Shown here: piece after piece, positions 35,600 to 45,717 of the stretch | Numbering within the stretch: position 1 is the first letter of the stretch | Layout of the letters: each line of letters starts with the position of its first letter | Source: Moritella viscosa | GTDB lineage: Bacteria > Pseudomonadota > Gammaproteobacteria > Enterobacterales > Moritellaceae | Direction of reading: 5' to 3' | Assembly: GCA_000953735.1 (NCBI GenBank) | Contig: LN554852.1 | Span: 1,189,846-1,253,845 of the forward strand | Length of the DNA: 64,000 bases | Notes under the pieces: model-generated | Database searches by the model: none | What the model was told of the DNA's origin: nothing | What the model saw: the letters and a program-made list of their open reading frames with translations, nothing else | Made by a program: the position numbers and the translations under genes

Positions 35600-37993
35600 T
35601 TGCCGATAATTCGACCAATGGTGTCTAGATTTCTTATTATTTTGATGATTGCGCTGATCCCCGCATTATCTTTTATGTCATATAATATTTGGCATGAATT
35701 TATGGCTGAAAAACAAAAAATACGTGATAAAGCATTTCTATTTGCTGAAAAGGTGGTAAAACAGCAAAAAAATAAAATTCGGTATACTAAAAATATCCTA
35801 TTTAATTTAGCGGAAGACCAAGCCATACTTAACCCCGAAAACCCTAATTGTTCTCTGTTTATTTCTAGAATCCAACGCCTTAATCCTATTTTAACTGATA
35901 TCAAAGTACCGCTAGCCAATGGTGACCTGCTGTGTAATGCGCTGCCATTGCAACAAACAACTAATGTTTCAGGCCGTTGGTACTTTCGTAATACCATTGA
36001 AAATGGTTTGTTTTCGATGAGTAAATTCCAGATTGACAGAGAAACTGGCCTCGCTTCAATGAACTTTTCGGTGCCAGTCTATGATAAAGATAACAATATT
36101 ATAGCCGCTGCTGTGGCAGTTCTATCGTTAAAATGGTGGGGTGAACAATTAACAGATAATTTTTTCCCTAAAGATGGTGCTGCTTTTATTGTTGATCGCG
36201 ACGGTCAAGTCGTCGCTTCACACTATGGTATTGCTACCGAAAATGAAAGTTTAGCCATGATCCTTACTGATTCACTGCCACAAAAAGAAGGTGTTTATGA
36301 AGTAAAGTCGGCAGATAATATACGCCGTTTAGTCGCCTATAAACCTATGTTTCCAGCCGATAGTGGTAGTGATGCATTTGTTCTTATTGCACTGCCGTTA
36401 GAAAGCGCTTATGCAAGAGTATATGCAGAATTACAAGAAAATATAATAGCCTTGCTATTTAGCTTAGCCACATTAAGTTTTATATTGCTCTGGGGTTCAC
36501 GGGTTAAAATTATTCTTCCAATTTATCAACTGTTTGATACAGCCAAAAGTTTGATCTCTGAGCATTTAGAATATACAGAGTCAACGCAAAAAAATAAGGC
36601 TTTAGATAACAAATATAATAGTGAATTATGGGCTGTATCAGATCATTTTAATTTGGTTATTGCAGAGCAAAAGAAGCAGCGACAAGAATTGAAAGACTTA
36701 GTTTATCTCGACCAATTGACTCAACTACCAAATCGACACGCATTATTAAATAGTATCGAGAATAAACTTTCTTGTCCTGACGATAAATTCGCGATTGTTC
36801 TTATCGACATCGATAATTTTGGAGTGTTAAATGATCGTTTCGGGCATGATATTTGTGATGGTCTATTAGTCGAAATTGCTAATAAATTGCTTTCATTGTG
36901 CCAACACGATGAAGAGGTTGGCCGTTGGTGTGGTGATGAATTTGTTTATATTCTCCCTTCCCATAAGCGCGATCTTTTGGACCATAGAATTAATTCTATT
37001 TTAGCGTCGCTCTCTGAGCCTATTCAATTAGAGATTATTTCTTATGCTTGCCAGGCGCGTTGTGGCGTTGTAGTCAGTCATGAGTTAGCTATAAAAGATG
37101 CGAGTAAATTGATGCATTTTGCCGATTTAGCCGTATCAAAAGTGGGAGATAATAAGGCTTGTAAGATTACTTACTTTAAACAAGATATGGAAACTGCAGG
37201 TCATGAGCGGTTCGAACTTGAGGCTGAGTTACGTCATGTAATATCGCGTGGTGAGCTACGATTACACTATCAACCTATTATTAATTTTAAAACGGGTAAA
37301 TATGAACTAGCGGAGGCATTAGTCCGCTGGCAACATCCTCGTCGAGGTTTAGTTGAGCCATTGCAATTTATTGAATTGGCTGAAAGAACGGGATTGATTA
37401 TTAATATTGGCCGTTGGGTTCTATGTGAAGCTATTCGTCAGTTAGCCATGTGGCGTAGTGATGAGCTAATTGATATTAATGAAGTGGCTGTAAATTTATC
37501 TCCAATACAGTTACAAGATAATGAGCTAATTCAGATGATTACGGCGACATTAATAAAGTATGATATTGAACCTAAATGGTTAACATTGGAGATCACTGAA
37601 TCTGTGTTACTTGATGGTGGTGATGAAGCGTTAGCAACAATTGCCCAGTTTAGAAGCATGGGAATTAGAGTCGCGTTGGATGACTTTGGTACGGGTTACT
37701 CAAGCCTTAGCTACCTGTCTCGTATTCAGCTGGATAAAATCAAAATTGATCGTTCATTCGTTAATGAGATCGGTAATGCACGTGATGATATTTTAATTGA
37801 AACAATAATAACAATGTCGCATCGGATGAATTTAGCGGTTGTCGCAGAGGGGATTGAAACCGTATCACAATCAATGCTTTTGGAGAAATTAGATTGTGAA
37901 TATGGGCAAGGTTACTATTTTAGTAAACCGCTTGAGGCTAGCGCTATAACAAAATTTTTTAAAACATTAAATGAACCTTGTATAAACTCATGA
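35600..37993 (+). CDS. Cache-sensor GGDEF/EAL protein, likely c-di-GMP phosphodiesterase
   Basis: The 797-residue inner-membrane protein has helices at about 10-28 and 280-298 enclosing a periplasmic dCache-like sensor (residues 40-275, with YDKDNNIIAAAVAVLSLKWW). It then has a GGDEF domain at 365-530 and an EAL domain at 535-790. The GGDEF motif is altered to CGDEF (444-448), so cyclase activity is doubtful. The EAL side keeps EALVRW (572), NLSPIQL, EITES, DDFGTGYSSL, KIDRSFV and VVAEGIET, so c-di-GMP hydrolysis is likely. The start is a TTG at 35600, five bases after AAGGGGA; the next ATG (35618) lacks a ribosome site. Confidence 0.88.
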   Translation: MPIIRPMVSRFLIILMIALIPALSFMSYNIWHEFMAEKQKIRDKAFLFAEKVVKQQKNKIRYTKNILFNLAEDQAILNPENPNCSLFISRIQRLNPILTDIKVPLANGDLLCNALPLQQTTNVSGRWYFRNTIENGLFSMSKFQIDRETGLASMNFSVPVYDKDNNIIAAAVAVLSLKWWGEQLTDNFFPKDGAAFIVDRDGQVVASHYGIATENESLAMILTDSLPQKEGVYEVKSADNIRRLVAYKPMFPADSGSDAFVLIALPLESAYARVYAELQENIIALLFSLATLSFILLWGSRVKIILPIYQLFDTAKSLISEHLEYTESTQKNKALDNKYNSELWAVSDHFNLVIAEQKKQRQELKDLVYLDQLTQLPNRHALLNSIENKLSCPDDKFAIVLIDIDNFGVLNDRFGHDICDGLLVEIANKLLSLCQHDEEVGRWCGDEFVYILPSHKRDLLDHRINSILASLSEPIQLEIISYACQARCGVVVSHELAIKDASKLMHFADLAVSKVGDNKACKITYFKQDMETAGHERFELEAELRHVISRGELRLHYQPIINFKTGKYELAEALVRWQHPRRGLVEPLQFIELAERTGLIINIGRWVLCEAIRQLAMWRSDELIDINEVAVNLSPIQLQDNELIQMITATLIKYDIEPKWLTLEITESVLLDGGDEALATIAQFRSMGIRVALDDFGTGYSSLSYLSRIQLDKIKIDRSFVNEIGNARDDILIETIITMSHRMNLAVVAEGIETVSQSMLLEKLDCEYGQGYYFSKPLEASAITKFFKTLNEPCINS

Positions 37994-38010
37994 AGAATAA
38001 GGAAATCGTA

Positions 38011-38409
38011 ATGAATAAAACGGTAATTAAATATGGCCTTATATTAGCTGCGCTGGTTAATATTGGTGGGGTACTTACGTTCTCGAAATTGTTTAGTAAT
38101 ACGGCAATTAATGATGCAGATCCAGTTGTGATGTCTAACTTTGGTTTAGTTATGATTGTGGTATGGGGACTGGCATATTTTGCTGCCGCGATGACTAAAG
38201 GTAATATTCGTTTGTTAGTCTCAGTTTTTGCGGTAGAAAAGCTGGTATACGTGGGCGCATGGGTGTATTGGTTAACAACAAATAACTTATTTAACTTGTA
38301 CGAAGTAGATTTACTTGCCGGTATCTTTTATACCATTTACGGCTTAAATGATTTGTTGTTTATGGTGTTCTTTATCAAGGTTACTATGTATAAAGGCGCT
38401 GATGTTTAA
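38011..38409 (+). CDS. Small four-helix membrane protein of unknown function
   Basis: The 132-residue protein has four predicted membrane helices (about residues 5-24, 38-58, 66-88, 99-122) with short loops. I chose the ATG at 38011, eight bases after AAGGAAA; the longer frame from 37978 overlaps the preceding gene stop. It lies 17 bases after the c-di-GMP gene, so it may be co-transcribed. I do not recognise the family. Confidence 0.7.
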   Translation: MNKTVIKYGLILAALVNIGGVLTFSKLFSNTAINDADPVVMSNFGLVMIVVWGLAYFAAAMTKGNIRLLVSVFAVEKLVYVGAWVYWLTTNNLFNLYEVDLLAGIFYTIYGLNDLLFMVFFIKVTMYKGADV

Positions 38410-38473
38410 TGATAAATTAGCGTTAATAGAAGCTAATAAGCGTAATCACAGTGCCTTTTCTTATTTAAAACGA

Positions 38474-39127
38474 TTAACTGACTTGATCTAACTGTGCGTT
38501 ACGATAAGTCACAATATCTTCAATCGTTAATACCGGTAAGTCGTGCTTTTCACCAAAAGTAATGATTTCTGGTAGACGTGCCATTGTACCGTCAGGATTG
38601 GTTACTTCACATAATACGCCAGCAGGTTTTAGCCCCGCGAGTTTCATTAAATCAATTGTCCCTTCGGTATGACCACGGCGCGTTAATACACCACCTGGTT
38701 GTGCGCGTAGTGGGTAAACGTGACCTGGACGTGCCAAATCACTTGGCATTGCATTATCGGCAATCGCGGCTTTAATTGTGGTGACACGATCCGCAGCAGA
38801 TACGCCTGTTGTTACGCCAACGGCCGCTTCGATGCTAACTGTAAATGCCGTACCATATTGGCTTGAGTTATTCTCAACCATAGGTGCAAGCTCTAAATGC
38901 TTAACACGCTCGTCAGGTAGACAAACACAAACAATACCACTGCCTTCTCGGATCAGTAGCGCCATTTGTTCATTGGTAAGCGACTCAGCCGCATACACCA
39001 TATCACCTTCATTTTCACGGTCTTCATCATCAACAACTAAAACCCCTTTGCCTAAACGTAATGCGGTTAGTGCTGTTTCAACACGCGTGATTGCGTCGCC
39101 AAAAGGGGAAAGTAAAGACTGATTCAT
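38474..39127 (-). CDS. ribB: 3,4-dihydroxy-2-butanone-4-phosphate synthase
   Basis: The 217-residue enzyme (same length as E. coli RibB) converts ribulose-5-P to the four-carbon precursor of riboflavin. The metal/substrate segment [16 protein letters not shown] and the [17 protein letters not shown] segment are present. No RibA domain is fused. An FMN riboswitch precedes it on the same strand, so expression falls when FMN is abundant. AAGGA lies seven bases before the ATG. Confidence 0.97.
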   Translation of the reverse strand: MNQSLLSPFGDAITRVETALTALRLGKGVLVVDDEDRENEGDMVYAAESLTNEQMALLIREGSGIVCVCLPDERVKHLELAPMVENNSSQYGTAFTVSIEAAVGVTTGVSAADRVTTIKAAIADNAMPSDLARPGHVYPLRAQPGGVLTRRGHTEGTIDLMKLAGLKPAGVLCEVTNPDGTMARLPEIITFGEKHDLPVLTIEDIVTYRNAQLDQVS

Positions 39128-39242
39128 GGTTTAAATCCTTAATATACAACTATATAAAATATTGGGTTCCAGAATCAGGGCGTGCAGAATTAGAGGTGCG
39201 TGATTAATCATCTACCAAGGTAAATGTTAACGCATCTTATAT

Positions 39243-39454
39243 TCTCTCTCATCCGGACTTAGACATATTCGTGAATATGTCATTACCGTCGGCTCTGGAC
39301 TAGGCTATATGGCATAGCATTCACCAGATCTGCTGACCCTAAGTGATGACTTTATTAAATCATATGCCACTTAGGCGCTCGCGGGCTGAAATAGGTGACG
39401 AATAAATCGACCGCCTGATTATTACCGCCGGTGGGGAATTACACCCCGCCCTGA
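39243..39454 (-). promoter_or_regulatory. FMN riboswitch (RFN element) controlling ribB
   Basis: On the minus strand all conserved RFN blocks occur in order: TCAGGGCGGGGTG, CCCCACCGGCGGT, AGCCCGCGAGCG, GGTCAGCAGATCTGGT, CCAGAGCCGACGGT and AAGTCCGGATGAGAGA. It ends about 115 bases before the ribB ATG. The loop between the CGAGCG and GGTCAGCAGA blocks carries a variable extra stem (CTAAGTG/CACTTAG). I see no obvious intrinsic terminator in the expression platform, so translational control is likely. Confidence 0.96.
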
Positions 39455-39613
39455 GAATTTAATCGATTAATGATCATGTGATCACCGTCGACAAGGTTAT
39501 GTTGCCTTGATTTTATGCAAATGACAAGTGTTTAAAAGCTGACGGGGTGTACTGAAAAATCTAAGTAATAATATCGTGCAAACACCAAACTGTTGTTTGA
39601 CATCAGATATAGA

Positions 39614-39647
39614 AATGGCGCTGTGAGTGAGACTCATAACGCCATTC
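39614..39647 (-). terminator. Terminator-like hairpin after yciH
   Basis: AATGGCG and CGCCATT pair, extended by CTGTGAG/CTCATA. It is 35 bases after the yciH stop. The U-tract is weak. Confidence 0.5.
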
Positions 39648-39681
39648 TTTATATCGTATAAATTAATAAGAGCAATTGAAA

Positions 39682-40023
39682 TTATCCGCCTGCGAGTTTC
39701 ACAGTGTAGCCTTTCTTCTCTAAAAATTCTTTTGCCATGTCACGCTGATCACCTTGGATCTCGATGATAAAATCTTTGACACTGCCACCCACACCGCTTT
39801 TCTTTTTCAATTCTTTTGCGAGTGCTTTTAATTCTTTTTCGGGTAATTCTATACCGCTAATCGTCGTCGCACCTTTACCTTTACGGCCTTTTGTTTCGCG
39901 GCGGATACGTACAATGCCATCACCTTCAGGTGCAGTTTCAACTTGTTTTTCTTCTTTAATACGACCGCTTTCGGTTGAGAAAACCATGCGGATATTGTCA
40001 TCGAAATGCATATCAATACTCAT
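39682..40023 (-). CDS. yciH: SUI1/eIF1-family translation factor YciH
   Basis: The 113-residue protein contains the SUI1 fold: IRRETKGRKGKGATTISGI, then KKKSGVGGSVKDFIIEIQGD and the C-terminal KGYTVKLAGG. This matches E. coli YciH (108 residues), an eIF1-like protein that influences initiation fidelity. It is monocistronic. Confidence 0.93.
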   Translation of the reverse strand: MSIDMHFDDNIRMVFSTESGRIKEEKQVETAPEGDGIVRIRRETKGRKGKGATTISGIELPEKELKALAKELKKKSGVGGSVKDFIIEIQGDQRDMAKEFLEKKGYTVKLAGG

Positions 40024-40137
40024 TAACAGTCAATAAAAGGGATTATAGCAAATAAAAGTAAAAATGATAACGCTAGAAGTGAGCCCGCTCCAACTGTATT
40101 CGTGAGTTTAGAGCGAATTTTTTACGCTGATGTTTCG

Positions 40138-41364
40138 TTAGTCATTATCATATTCATGAATGATATGATTGAGTAGGCTTCCTTCCAATAGTGCCTTGCG
40201 AACTAACGCCACACCGGCCATAGAGGGTTCATTTTGAAACTGTGCTTCGTTAATCACGACGTTGGGTACAAAACTACCTAATGCATGTTGTTGCACACTG
40301 TGTTCAATGATTGGGAAGATTAATTCTTTTGCTGCGACAATCTCGCCCTTGATTAACAACTTTTGCGGATTGAACAAGTTAACTATGATTGCGATTGCTT
40401 GACCGAGTAACTTACTCACTCGTTGTAATACTTGTACGGCTAATTCGTCACCGCTATTTGCAGCATTACAAATGCCTTCGATAGTTAAGCCCTCGATAGT
40501 GAGACTTGTTTCGTGGCCTTGATTAATTAATCCTGTTATCTGTTTAAGGATTGCTTCATTAGAGGCGATCGTTTCTAAACAACCATGGCTGCCACAATGA
40601 CAAGGTAAACCGAGAGGATCAATGCGAATATGGCCTATTTCACCGACTTGATTATTGTAGTTGGTAAAAATTTTACCGTTATTAATAATACCAGAACCAA
40701 CACCATCATGAACGGACAGTAATACACTGTCTTGGCAATCTTGCGCCGCACCAAAGTACAACTCAGCTAATGACAGAGATTGGGTGTGGTTGGCAATATA
40801 CGCAGGAACACTAAACTCTTTGGTGAGTAGGCTTCCGAGTGGGATATCTTTTAGATTATGTTTTGGTAGATAGACAATTGTACCTGACTCTCGGTCGATC
40901 AAACCGGGTGACGTCACCGCAATAGCGATTAAGCGTTGTAAATCAGTATTGATATTAGCGTCAATGAAGTCGGCAATTTGTGCTAATAAAAATGGGATTA
41001 CATCGTTGTCTGGTGCAGTGTCTAAAGCAACACGGTAAGTGGTGAGCTTCGTTCCTGCAATATCATGCAACGCGATGGTTAAATTATTACGACCAAGTTT
41101 ACAACTTACAAAGATAAACTTTTCTATCTCGCAGGTCAGTGATATGGCTGGTCTACCGCCAGTCGAGGCTTGCTGTGCTACTTCTTTAATTAACCCTGCC
41201 GCCATTAATTGACGTGTCATCTTAGTAATACTTGCAGGCGCTAGCTCGCTTAATTTTGCTAAAGCGACCCGTGAAATTTGCTTTTTTTCATCGATAAGGC
41301 GATAAACAGAAGCGGTATTTACTTGTTTAATAAATTCAATATTGGCGACTGGGCTATGTTTCAT
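40138..41364 (-). CDS. nagC: NagC, ROK-family repressor of GlcNAc genes
   Basis: The 408-residue protein has an N-terminal winged helix (RVALAKLSELAPASITKMTRQL) and a ROK sugar-binding domain with the Zn-cluster motif CHCGSHGCLE near residue 255. It represses nag genes until GlcNAc-6-P binds. It starts two bases after nagA, as the last gene of nagBAC. Length agrees with E. coli NagC (406). Confidence 0.95.
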   Translation of the reverse strand: MKHSPVANIEFIKQVNTASVYRLIDEKKQISRVALAKLSELAPASITKMTRQLMAAGLIKEVAQQASTGGRPAISLTCEIEKFIFVSCKLGRNNLTIALHDIAGTKLTTYRVALDTAPDNDVIPFLLAQIADFIDANINTDLQRLIAIAVTSPGLIDRESGTIVYLPKHNLKDIPLGSLLTKEFSVPAYIANHTQSLSLAELYFGAAQDCQDSVLLSVHDGVGSGIINNGKIFTNYNNQVGEIGHIRIDPLGLPCHCGSHGCLETIASNEAILKQITGLINQGHETSLTIEGLTIEGICNAANSGDELAVQVLQRVSKLLGQAIAIIVNLFNPQKLLIKGEIVAAKELIFPIIEHSVQQHALGSFVPNVVINEAQFQNEPSMAGVALVRKALLEGSLLNHIIHEYDND

Positions 41365-41366
41365 AA

Positions 41367-42503
41367 TTAGAAGCTTTTCACTTGTCCGTTTACAATCGTT
41401 TTGATAACGGTGAAGTCGGCATTGAAGGCTGTTAAATTCGCAACTTTGCCTTTTGCAATGCTGCCAAGTTTATCTGCTACACCAATTGCTTTTGCTGGGT
41501 ATAGGTTCGCCATACGCAGTGTTTCTGCCAGCGGTAAGCCAACATGTTTCACTGTATTTTCAACTGCTTCGATCATCGTTAATGCTGAACCGCCTAGTGT
41601 ACCATCGGCACCAACACATTTACCATCACGATAGAACACTTCCGTGCCAACAAAGTCAAAAGATTCGATGTTGGCCCCGGCTGGCGCAACAGCATCAGTC
41701 ACTAAGACTAATTTTTCGCCCATTAATTTATGGCTCATACGTACATTAGCGTAATCGACATGGTGGCCATCAACGATAATACCGGCGTAAACGTCTTTAT
41801 GATCGTAAATTGCGCCAACCACACCTGGGTCACGACCCGTAATCGAGCTCATGGCATTAAACAAATGCGTCGCAAAACGCGCACCAGCTTCAAAACCTTG
41901 CATGCATTCGGTGTACGTTGCGTTAGTGTGACCAACTGATACTAATATGTCTGCTGCGGTTAATTGTGCAATGTGTGTCGCGTCAGTATTCTCTGGTGCT
42001 AAGGTTACTTTGCTGATCACTGCACTGTTGGTACAGATATGGTCGATCATCGTTTGTTCACTGCGGCGAATAAGGTTAATACTGTGAATGCCTTTTTTCG
42101 CTGTAGACAGGTAAGGACCTTCTAAATGCAAGCCGAGTGCTTGGTTGCTGTGTTTTTCTAAATACGCCGTCATGGTATCAATCGCAGACTTCATTTCTGC
42201 ATCGGTAGCCGTGATCAATGTTGGCAAGTAGCTAGTACAGCCAAAGCGCTCGTTGGTTTTTTGCATAATTTCAAGGGTGTTAATACTGATATCAGTATTA
42301 AACAATACGCCACCACAACCATTCAGTTGCAAATCAATAAAGCCAGCTGTTAAGCTTGCACCTACAAGGTCAATACGTTCGATATCTGTTGGGCAATCTG
42401 CGATAGCAACCAAGTCATGAATGTATTCACCATCGACAATTACACAGTGCTCAGTTAGCACACTGTCGTTTGTGTAGATAGTACAATTAGTGAGTGCATA
42501 CAT
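41367..42503 (-). CDS. nagA: N-acetylglucosamine-6-phosphate deacetylase
   Basis: The 378-residue amidohydrolase removes acetate from GlcNAc-6-P. Visible elements are [13 protein letters not shown], the HLEGPYLS metal-binding segment, [13 protein letters not shown] and the catalytic VTDA Asp. I start it at the ATG at 42503, seven bases after GGAG, rather than the upstream TTG at 42518. With this start it lies four bases after nagB. Confidence 0.95.
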   Translation of the reverse strand: MYALTNCTIYTNDSVLTEHCVIVDGEYIHDLVAIADCPTDIERIDLVGASLTAGFIDLQLNGCGGVLFNTDISINTLEIMQKTNERFGCTSYLPTLITATDAEMKSAIDTMTAYLEKHSNQALGLHLEGPYLSTAKKGIHSINLIRRSEQTMIDHICTNSAVISKVTLAPENTDATHIAQLTAADILVSVGHTNATYTECMQGFEAGARFATHLFNAMSSITGRDPGVVGAIYDHKDVYAGIIVDGHHVDYANVRMSHKLMGEKLVLVTDAVAPAGANIESFDFVGTEVFYRDGKCVGADGTLGGSALTMIEAVENTVKHVGLPLAETLRMANLYPAKAIGVADKLGSIAKGKVANLTAFNADFTVIKTIVNGQVKSF

Positions 42504-42507
42504 AGAG

Positions 42508-43317
42508 TTACTCCGCAATAAAGCTTTGAATGTTTTCCGCTTCTAGTTCTTTAAAGTAGCGTACCGTTTTCACTTTTAATTCCATCGTTGCAGGCTCGTC
42601 ACACGCAATAATTGATTTAGGGTGTAACTGTAGCGCAGAAATAGTCCAAAGGTGGTTTACACTACCTTCAACAGCGGCTTCAAGTGCCTGGGCTTTATTG
42701 TGACCTGTGATTAACACCAAGATTTCTTGTGAGTCTAATAGTGTGCCGACACCAACGGTCAGTGCTAATTTTGGCACTTGGCTAATATCGTTGTCGAAGA
42801 AACGTGAATTAGCAATACGTGTATCTTCTGTTAGTGTTTTGATGCGTGTGCGTGAAGCCAGTGATGAAGCTGGTTCGTTAAATGCGATGTGACCATCAAC
42901 GCCTACGCCACCCATGAACAGATTAATTTGACCGTAGCTCTTCATTTTATCTTCATAACGCTGGCATTCAGCATCCAGATCGTCAGCATTACCATTCAGT
43001 AAGTTAACGTTTTTATCTTGAATGTTTACGTGATTGAAAAAGTTGCTGTACATGAATGTGCGGTAGCTTTCTGGGTGATTTTTATCTATACCTACATATT
43101 CATCCATGTTGAAAGTAACAACGTGTTCAAAACTAACTTCACCTTCAAGGTGTAATTTGATTAACTCTTTATAAGTTGTGAGTGGAGTACCGCCTGTTGG
43201 TAGACCTAATACAAACGGCTTGTTTGCAGTTGGATTGAATGCATTAATCTTGTTAGCTATATAAGCAGCGCTCCAGCGACCAACTTGAGCAGGGGTAAGT
43301 AAAGGAATTAATCTCAT
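42508..43317 (-). CDS. nagB: Glucosamine-6-phosphate deaminase
   Basis: The 269-residue enzyme converts glucosamine-6-P to fructose-6-P and ammonia. [24 protein letters not shown] with the catalytic Asp, and [17 protein letters not shown] are the family motifs. Length is close to E. coli NagB (266). It is the first gene of nagBAC, divergent from nagE. Confidence 0.97.
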   Translation of the reverse strand: MRLIPLLTPAQVGRWSAAYIANKINAFNPTANKPFVLGLPTGGTPLTTYKELIKLHLEGEVSFEHVVTFNMDEYVGIDKNHPESYRTFMYSNFFNHVNIQDKNVNLLNGNADDLDAECQRYEDKMKSYGQINLFMGGVGVDGHIAFNEPASSLASRTRIKTLTEDTRIANSRFFDNDISQVPKLALTVGVGTLLDSQEILVLITGHNKAQALEAAVEGSVNHLWTISALQLHPKSIIACDEPATMELKVKTVRYFKELEAENIQSFIAE

Positions 43318-43360
43318 GCGATACTCTCTATAATTTTTTGGTTGTGAACTATTCTTTTTT

Positions 43361-43375
43361 TTAATTGTAAATTAA
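43361..43375. promoter_or_regulatory. Candidate NagC operator
   Basis: TTAATTGTAAATTAA is a perfect AT-rich dyad between nagB and nagE. NagC sites are AT-rich dyads in this position in other species. Assignment is inference. Confidence 0.35.
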
Positions 43376-43420
43376 GTTTTAAGATCCAGCTATCAAAACT
43401 TGCCTTTTTCTGCTCGAATC

Positions 43421-43436
43421 GTTGAAATAGATCACA
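43421..43436. promoter_or_regulatory. Candidate CRP site in the nagB-nagE interval
   Basis: GTTGAAATAGATCACA fits TGTGA-N6-TCACA, with a perfect right half and three of five in the left. Confidence 0.45.
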
Positions 43437-43607
43437 CTGCAGGGAATTAAAAGCGAATTAGGTTTGTCATCATGGCTATCTTACTTTACATTGCAAAATA
43501 AGTTGTGTGGTGAGCGAAAGTATGTTCTTTTAATGAAACCGAAACAGTTTTATAACAAGAATAAAACATTTATTTGGATTTTAAACTTAAACGAGGGAGA
43601 TGGCTGT

Positions 43608-45062
43608 ATGTTTAGCTATTTGCAAAAAATTGGTCGTGCACTGATGGTTCCGGTGGCAGTTCTACCTGCTGCTGCGGTATTAATGGGTATTGGTTATTGG
43701 ATTGACCCAGTCGCTTGGGGCGGTGAAAATATGCTTGCAGCATTTTTCATCAAATCGGGTGCTGCGATTATTGAGAACATGTCATTACTGTTTGCTGTTG
43801 GTGTTGCTTACGGAATGTCAAAAGACAAAGACGGTTCAGCCGCGCTTGCTGGTCTTGTTGGCTTCTTAGTGGTGATAACGTTACTTTCACCGGGTTCAGT
43901 TGCTGCAATCCAAGGTGTGAGTGCTGACCAAGTGTCTGCTGCATTCGGTAAAATCAATAACCAGTTTGTTGGTATTTTAGTGGGTGTTATCACTGCTGAA
44001 CTATATAACCGTTTCAGTGAAGTTGAGTTGCATAAAGCGCTGACCTTCTTCAGCGGCCGTCGTTTAGTGCCAATTATTACTTCTTTTGTCATGATGGGCC
44101 TGTCATTTGTACTGATGTACATCTGGCCAATTATTTTTGATGGTCTGGTTACTTTTGGTACTAGCATTAAAGATATGGGGCCTACTGGTGCTGGTATCTA
44201 CGCGTTCTTTAACCGTATGCTGATTCCGGTTGGTCTTCATCATGCACTTAACTCAGTATTCTGGTTTGATGTTGCAGGTATTAATGATATCCCTAACTTC
44301 CTTGGCGGTGCAAAATCACTTGCTAATGGTGCTGCAACTGTGGGTATTACTGGCATGTATCAAGCTGGTTTCTTCCCTATCATGATGTTTGGTCTACCAG
44401 GTGCGGCGCTTGCATTCGTGCATACAGCTAAGCCGGAAAATAAAGCGAAAGTAATGTCAATCATGATGGCTGCTGGCTTTGCAACATTCTTTACGGGTGT
44501 TACTGAACCACTTGAATTCTCATTCATGTTCGTGGCGCCAGTTCTATTCGTTCTACACGCATTCTTAACGGGTGTGTCTGTATTCATCGCTGCATCTATG
44601 CAGTGGATTGCAGGCTTTGGTTTCAGTGCGGGTCTGGTTGATTTAGTATTATCATCACGTAACCCACTAGCAACACAGTGGTACATGTTGCTTGTTCAAG
44701 GTGCTGCATTCTTCGTAATTTACTACGTTGCATTCCGCGCTATCATCATTAAGTTTGACCTTAAAACGCCAGGTCGTGAAGACGCCGGTGAAGAAGCGGC
44801 TGCTCCTGCTAAAGCGGGTAAGGCTTCACACGTTGAAGTTGCGGCTAAAGTTTTCGAACTTGTTGGTGGTAAAGACAACTTAGTACATGTTGATAATTGT
44901 GCAACACGTTTACGCCTTGACGTTAAAGATTCATCACTAGTAAACGACGCAGAACTTAAACGTCACGTACCAGGTGTGATCAAGCCAAGTAAAACAGCGG
45001 TACAAGTTGTAATTGGTCCACAAGTTGAATTCGTTGCTAACGCACTTAAAAAACTTGTTTAA
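43608..45062 (+). CDS. nagE: PTS N-acetylglucosamine transporter IICB component
   Basis: The 484-residue protein has a IIC membrane domain (residues 1-375; MFSYLQKIGRALMVPVAVLP start, GVTEPLEFSFMFVAPVLF) and a IIB domain (about 400-484) with the phospho-Cys in VDNCATRLRLDV. The IIA domain found in E. coli NagE (648 residues) is absent, so phosphate must come from a separate IIA-Glc (Crr), as in Vibrio. The frame is open upstream to 43464, but the ATG at 43608 with GAGGGAGA before it gives the family start. It is divergent from nagBAC. Confidence 0.95.
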   Translation: MFSYLQKIGRALMVPVAVLPAAAVLMGIGYWIDPVAWGGENMLAAFFIKSGAAIIENMSLLFAVGVAYGMSKDKDGSAALAGLVGFLVVITLLSPGSVAAIQGVSADQVSAAFGKINNQFVGILVGVITAELYNRFSEVELHKALTFFSGRRLVPIITSFVMMGLSFVLMYIWPIIFDGLVTFGTSIKDMGPTGAGIYAFFNRMLIPVGLHHALNSVFWFDVAGINDIPNFLGGAKSLANGAATVGITGMYQAGFFPIMMFGLPGAALAFVHTAKPENKAKVMSIMMAAGFATFFTGVTEPLEFSFMFVAPVLFVLHAFLTGVSVFIAASMQWIAGFGFSAGLVDLVLSSRNPLATQWYMLLVQGAAFFVIYYVAFRAIIIKFDLKTPGREDAGEEAAAPAKAGKASHVEVAAKVFELVGGKDNLVHVDNCATRLRLDVKDSSLVNDAELKRHVPGVIKPSKTAVQVVIGPQVEFVANALKKLV

Positions 45063-45109
45063 TATCCTTGCTATGAGATTAGCTATTTTGTAGTTAATCT
45101 TTAGGTACA

Positions 45110-45146
45110 AAAAGGGCGATACATTTAATGTATCGCCCTTTTTTTA
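45110..45146 (+). terminator. Intrinsic terminator after nagE
   Basis: AAAGGGCGATACA pairs perfectly with TGTATCGCCCTTT around four to five bases, followed by a run of T. Confidence 0.95.
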
Positions 45147-45358
45147 TCAGTGTGATCTTATTCTCAAGCGGGTCTTGGTTATTCAACCTTAACGTCGTTT
45201 TCGCATAAATATTGAGTTTAATATAGCACTGTTGAATCTATGTAAGGTATTGTTATTTATAAAGATTGTAAAAAACCCTTTGACAGTGTAAATATTGCAG
45301 GCATCATGTTGAGTCAGGTGAAATACCTAGAGCATTTAAATTAAATCAAGAAAAAAGG

Positions 45359-45633
45359 ATGAGTAATGAAACATCACTGCAAGATATGAATAGTATTTTT
45401 ATTATTGACGATAGTGGGCTGAAGCTCCCACCCTGTACAATTAACATACATAAAAGAAATACTTTAAGTGAATATGAAAAATTACCACGAGCCATGTTAG
45501 TGCGCATAGTTTTGCATTATTCGGCGTTATACCTATAAGCTTTACTACTCGAGAAGTTAGAGCTCGTAATGAATTCTTACGTATTTCGACATTATTGACC
45601 CCGCGGTATCATCAAAATATATTTGGACACTAA
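45359..45633 (+). pseudogene. Degenerate ORF of unknown family with one frameshift
   Basis: A frame from the ATG at 45359 encodes 59 residues (MSNETSLQDMNSIFIIDDSG, then LPPCTINIHKRN) and ends at 45538. In another frame, from about 45510 to the TAA at 45631, protein-like sequence continues (FALFGVIPISFTTREVRARN, then FLRISTLLTPRYH). The two parts joined would give a protein of about 90 residues, suggesting a single frameshift near 45500-45520. The family is not recognised. The composition looks coding, but this is a judgement without statistics. Confidence 0.35.
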
Positions 45634-45717
45634 TAGGTCCAATTGTTCGGTTCACACTAGAAGCAACCCAATAAGAAAAATATTAAGACACGCGTTGTCT
45701 AAACATGAGTGCATTAA

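Noticed and set aside
40060-40137. Gap between yciH and nagC as a small RNA gene
   Set aside because: No promoter plus terminator pair is visible, and the stretch is too short to judge.
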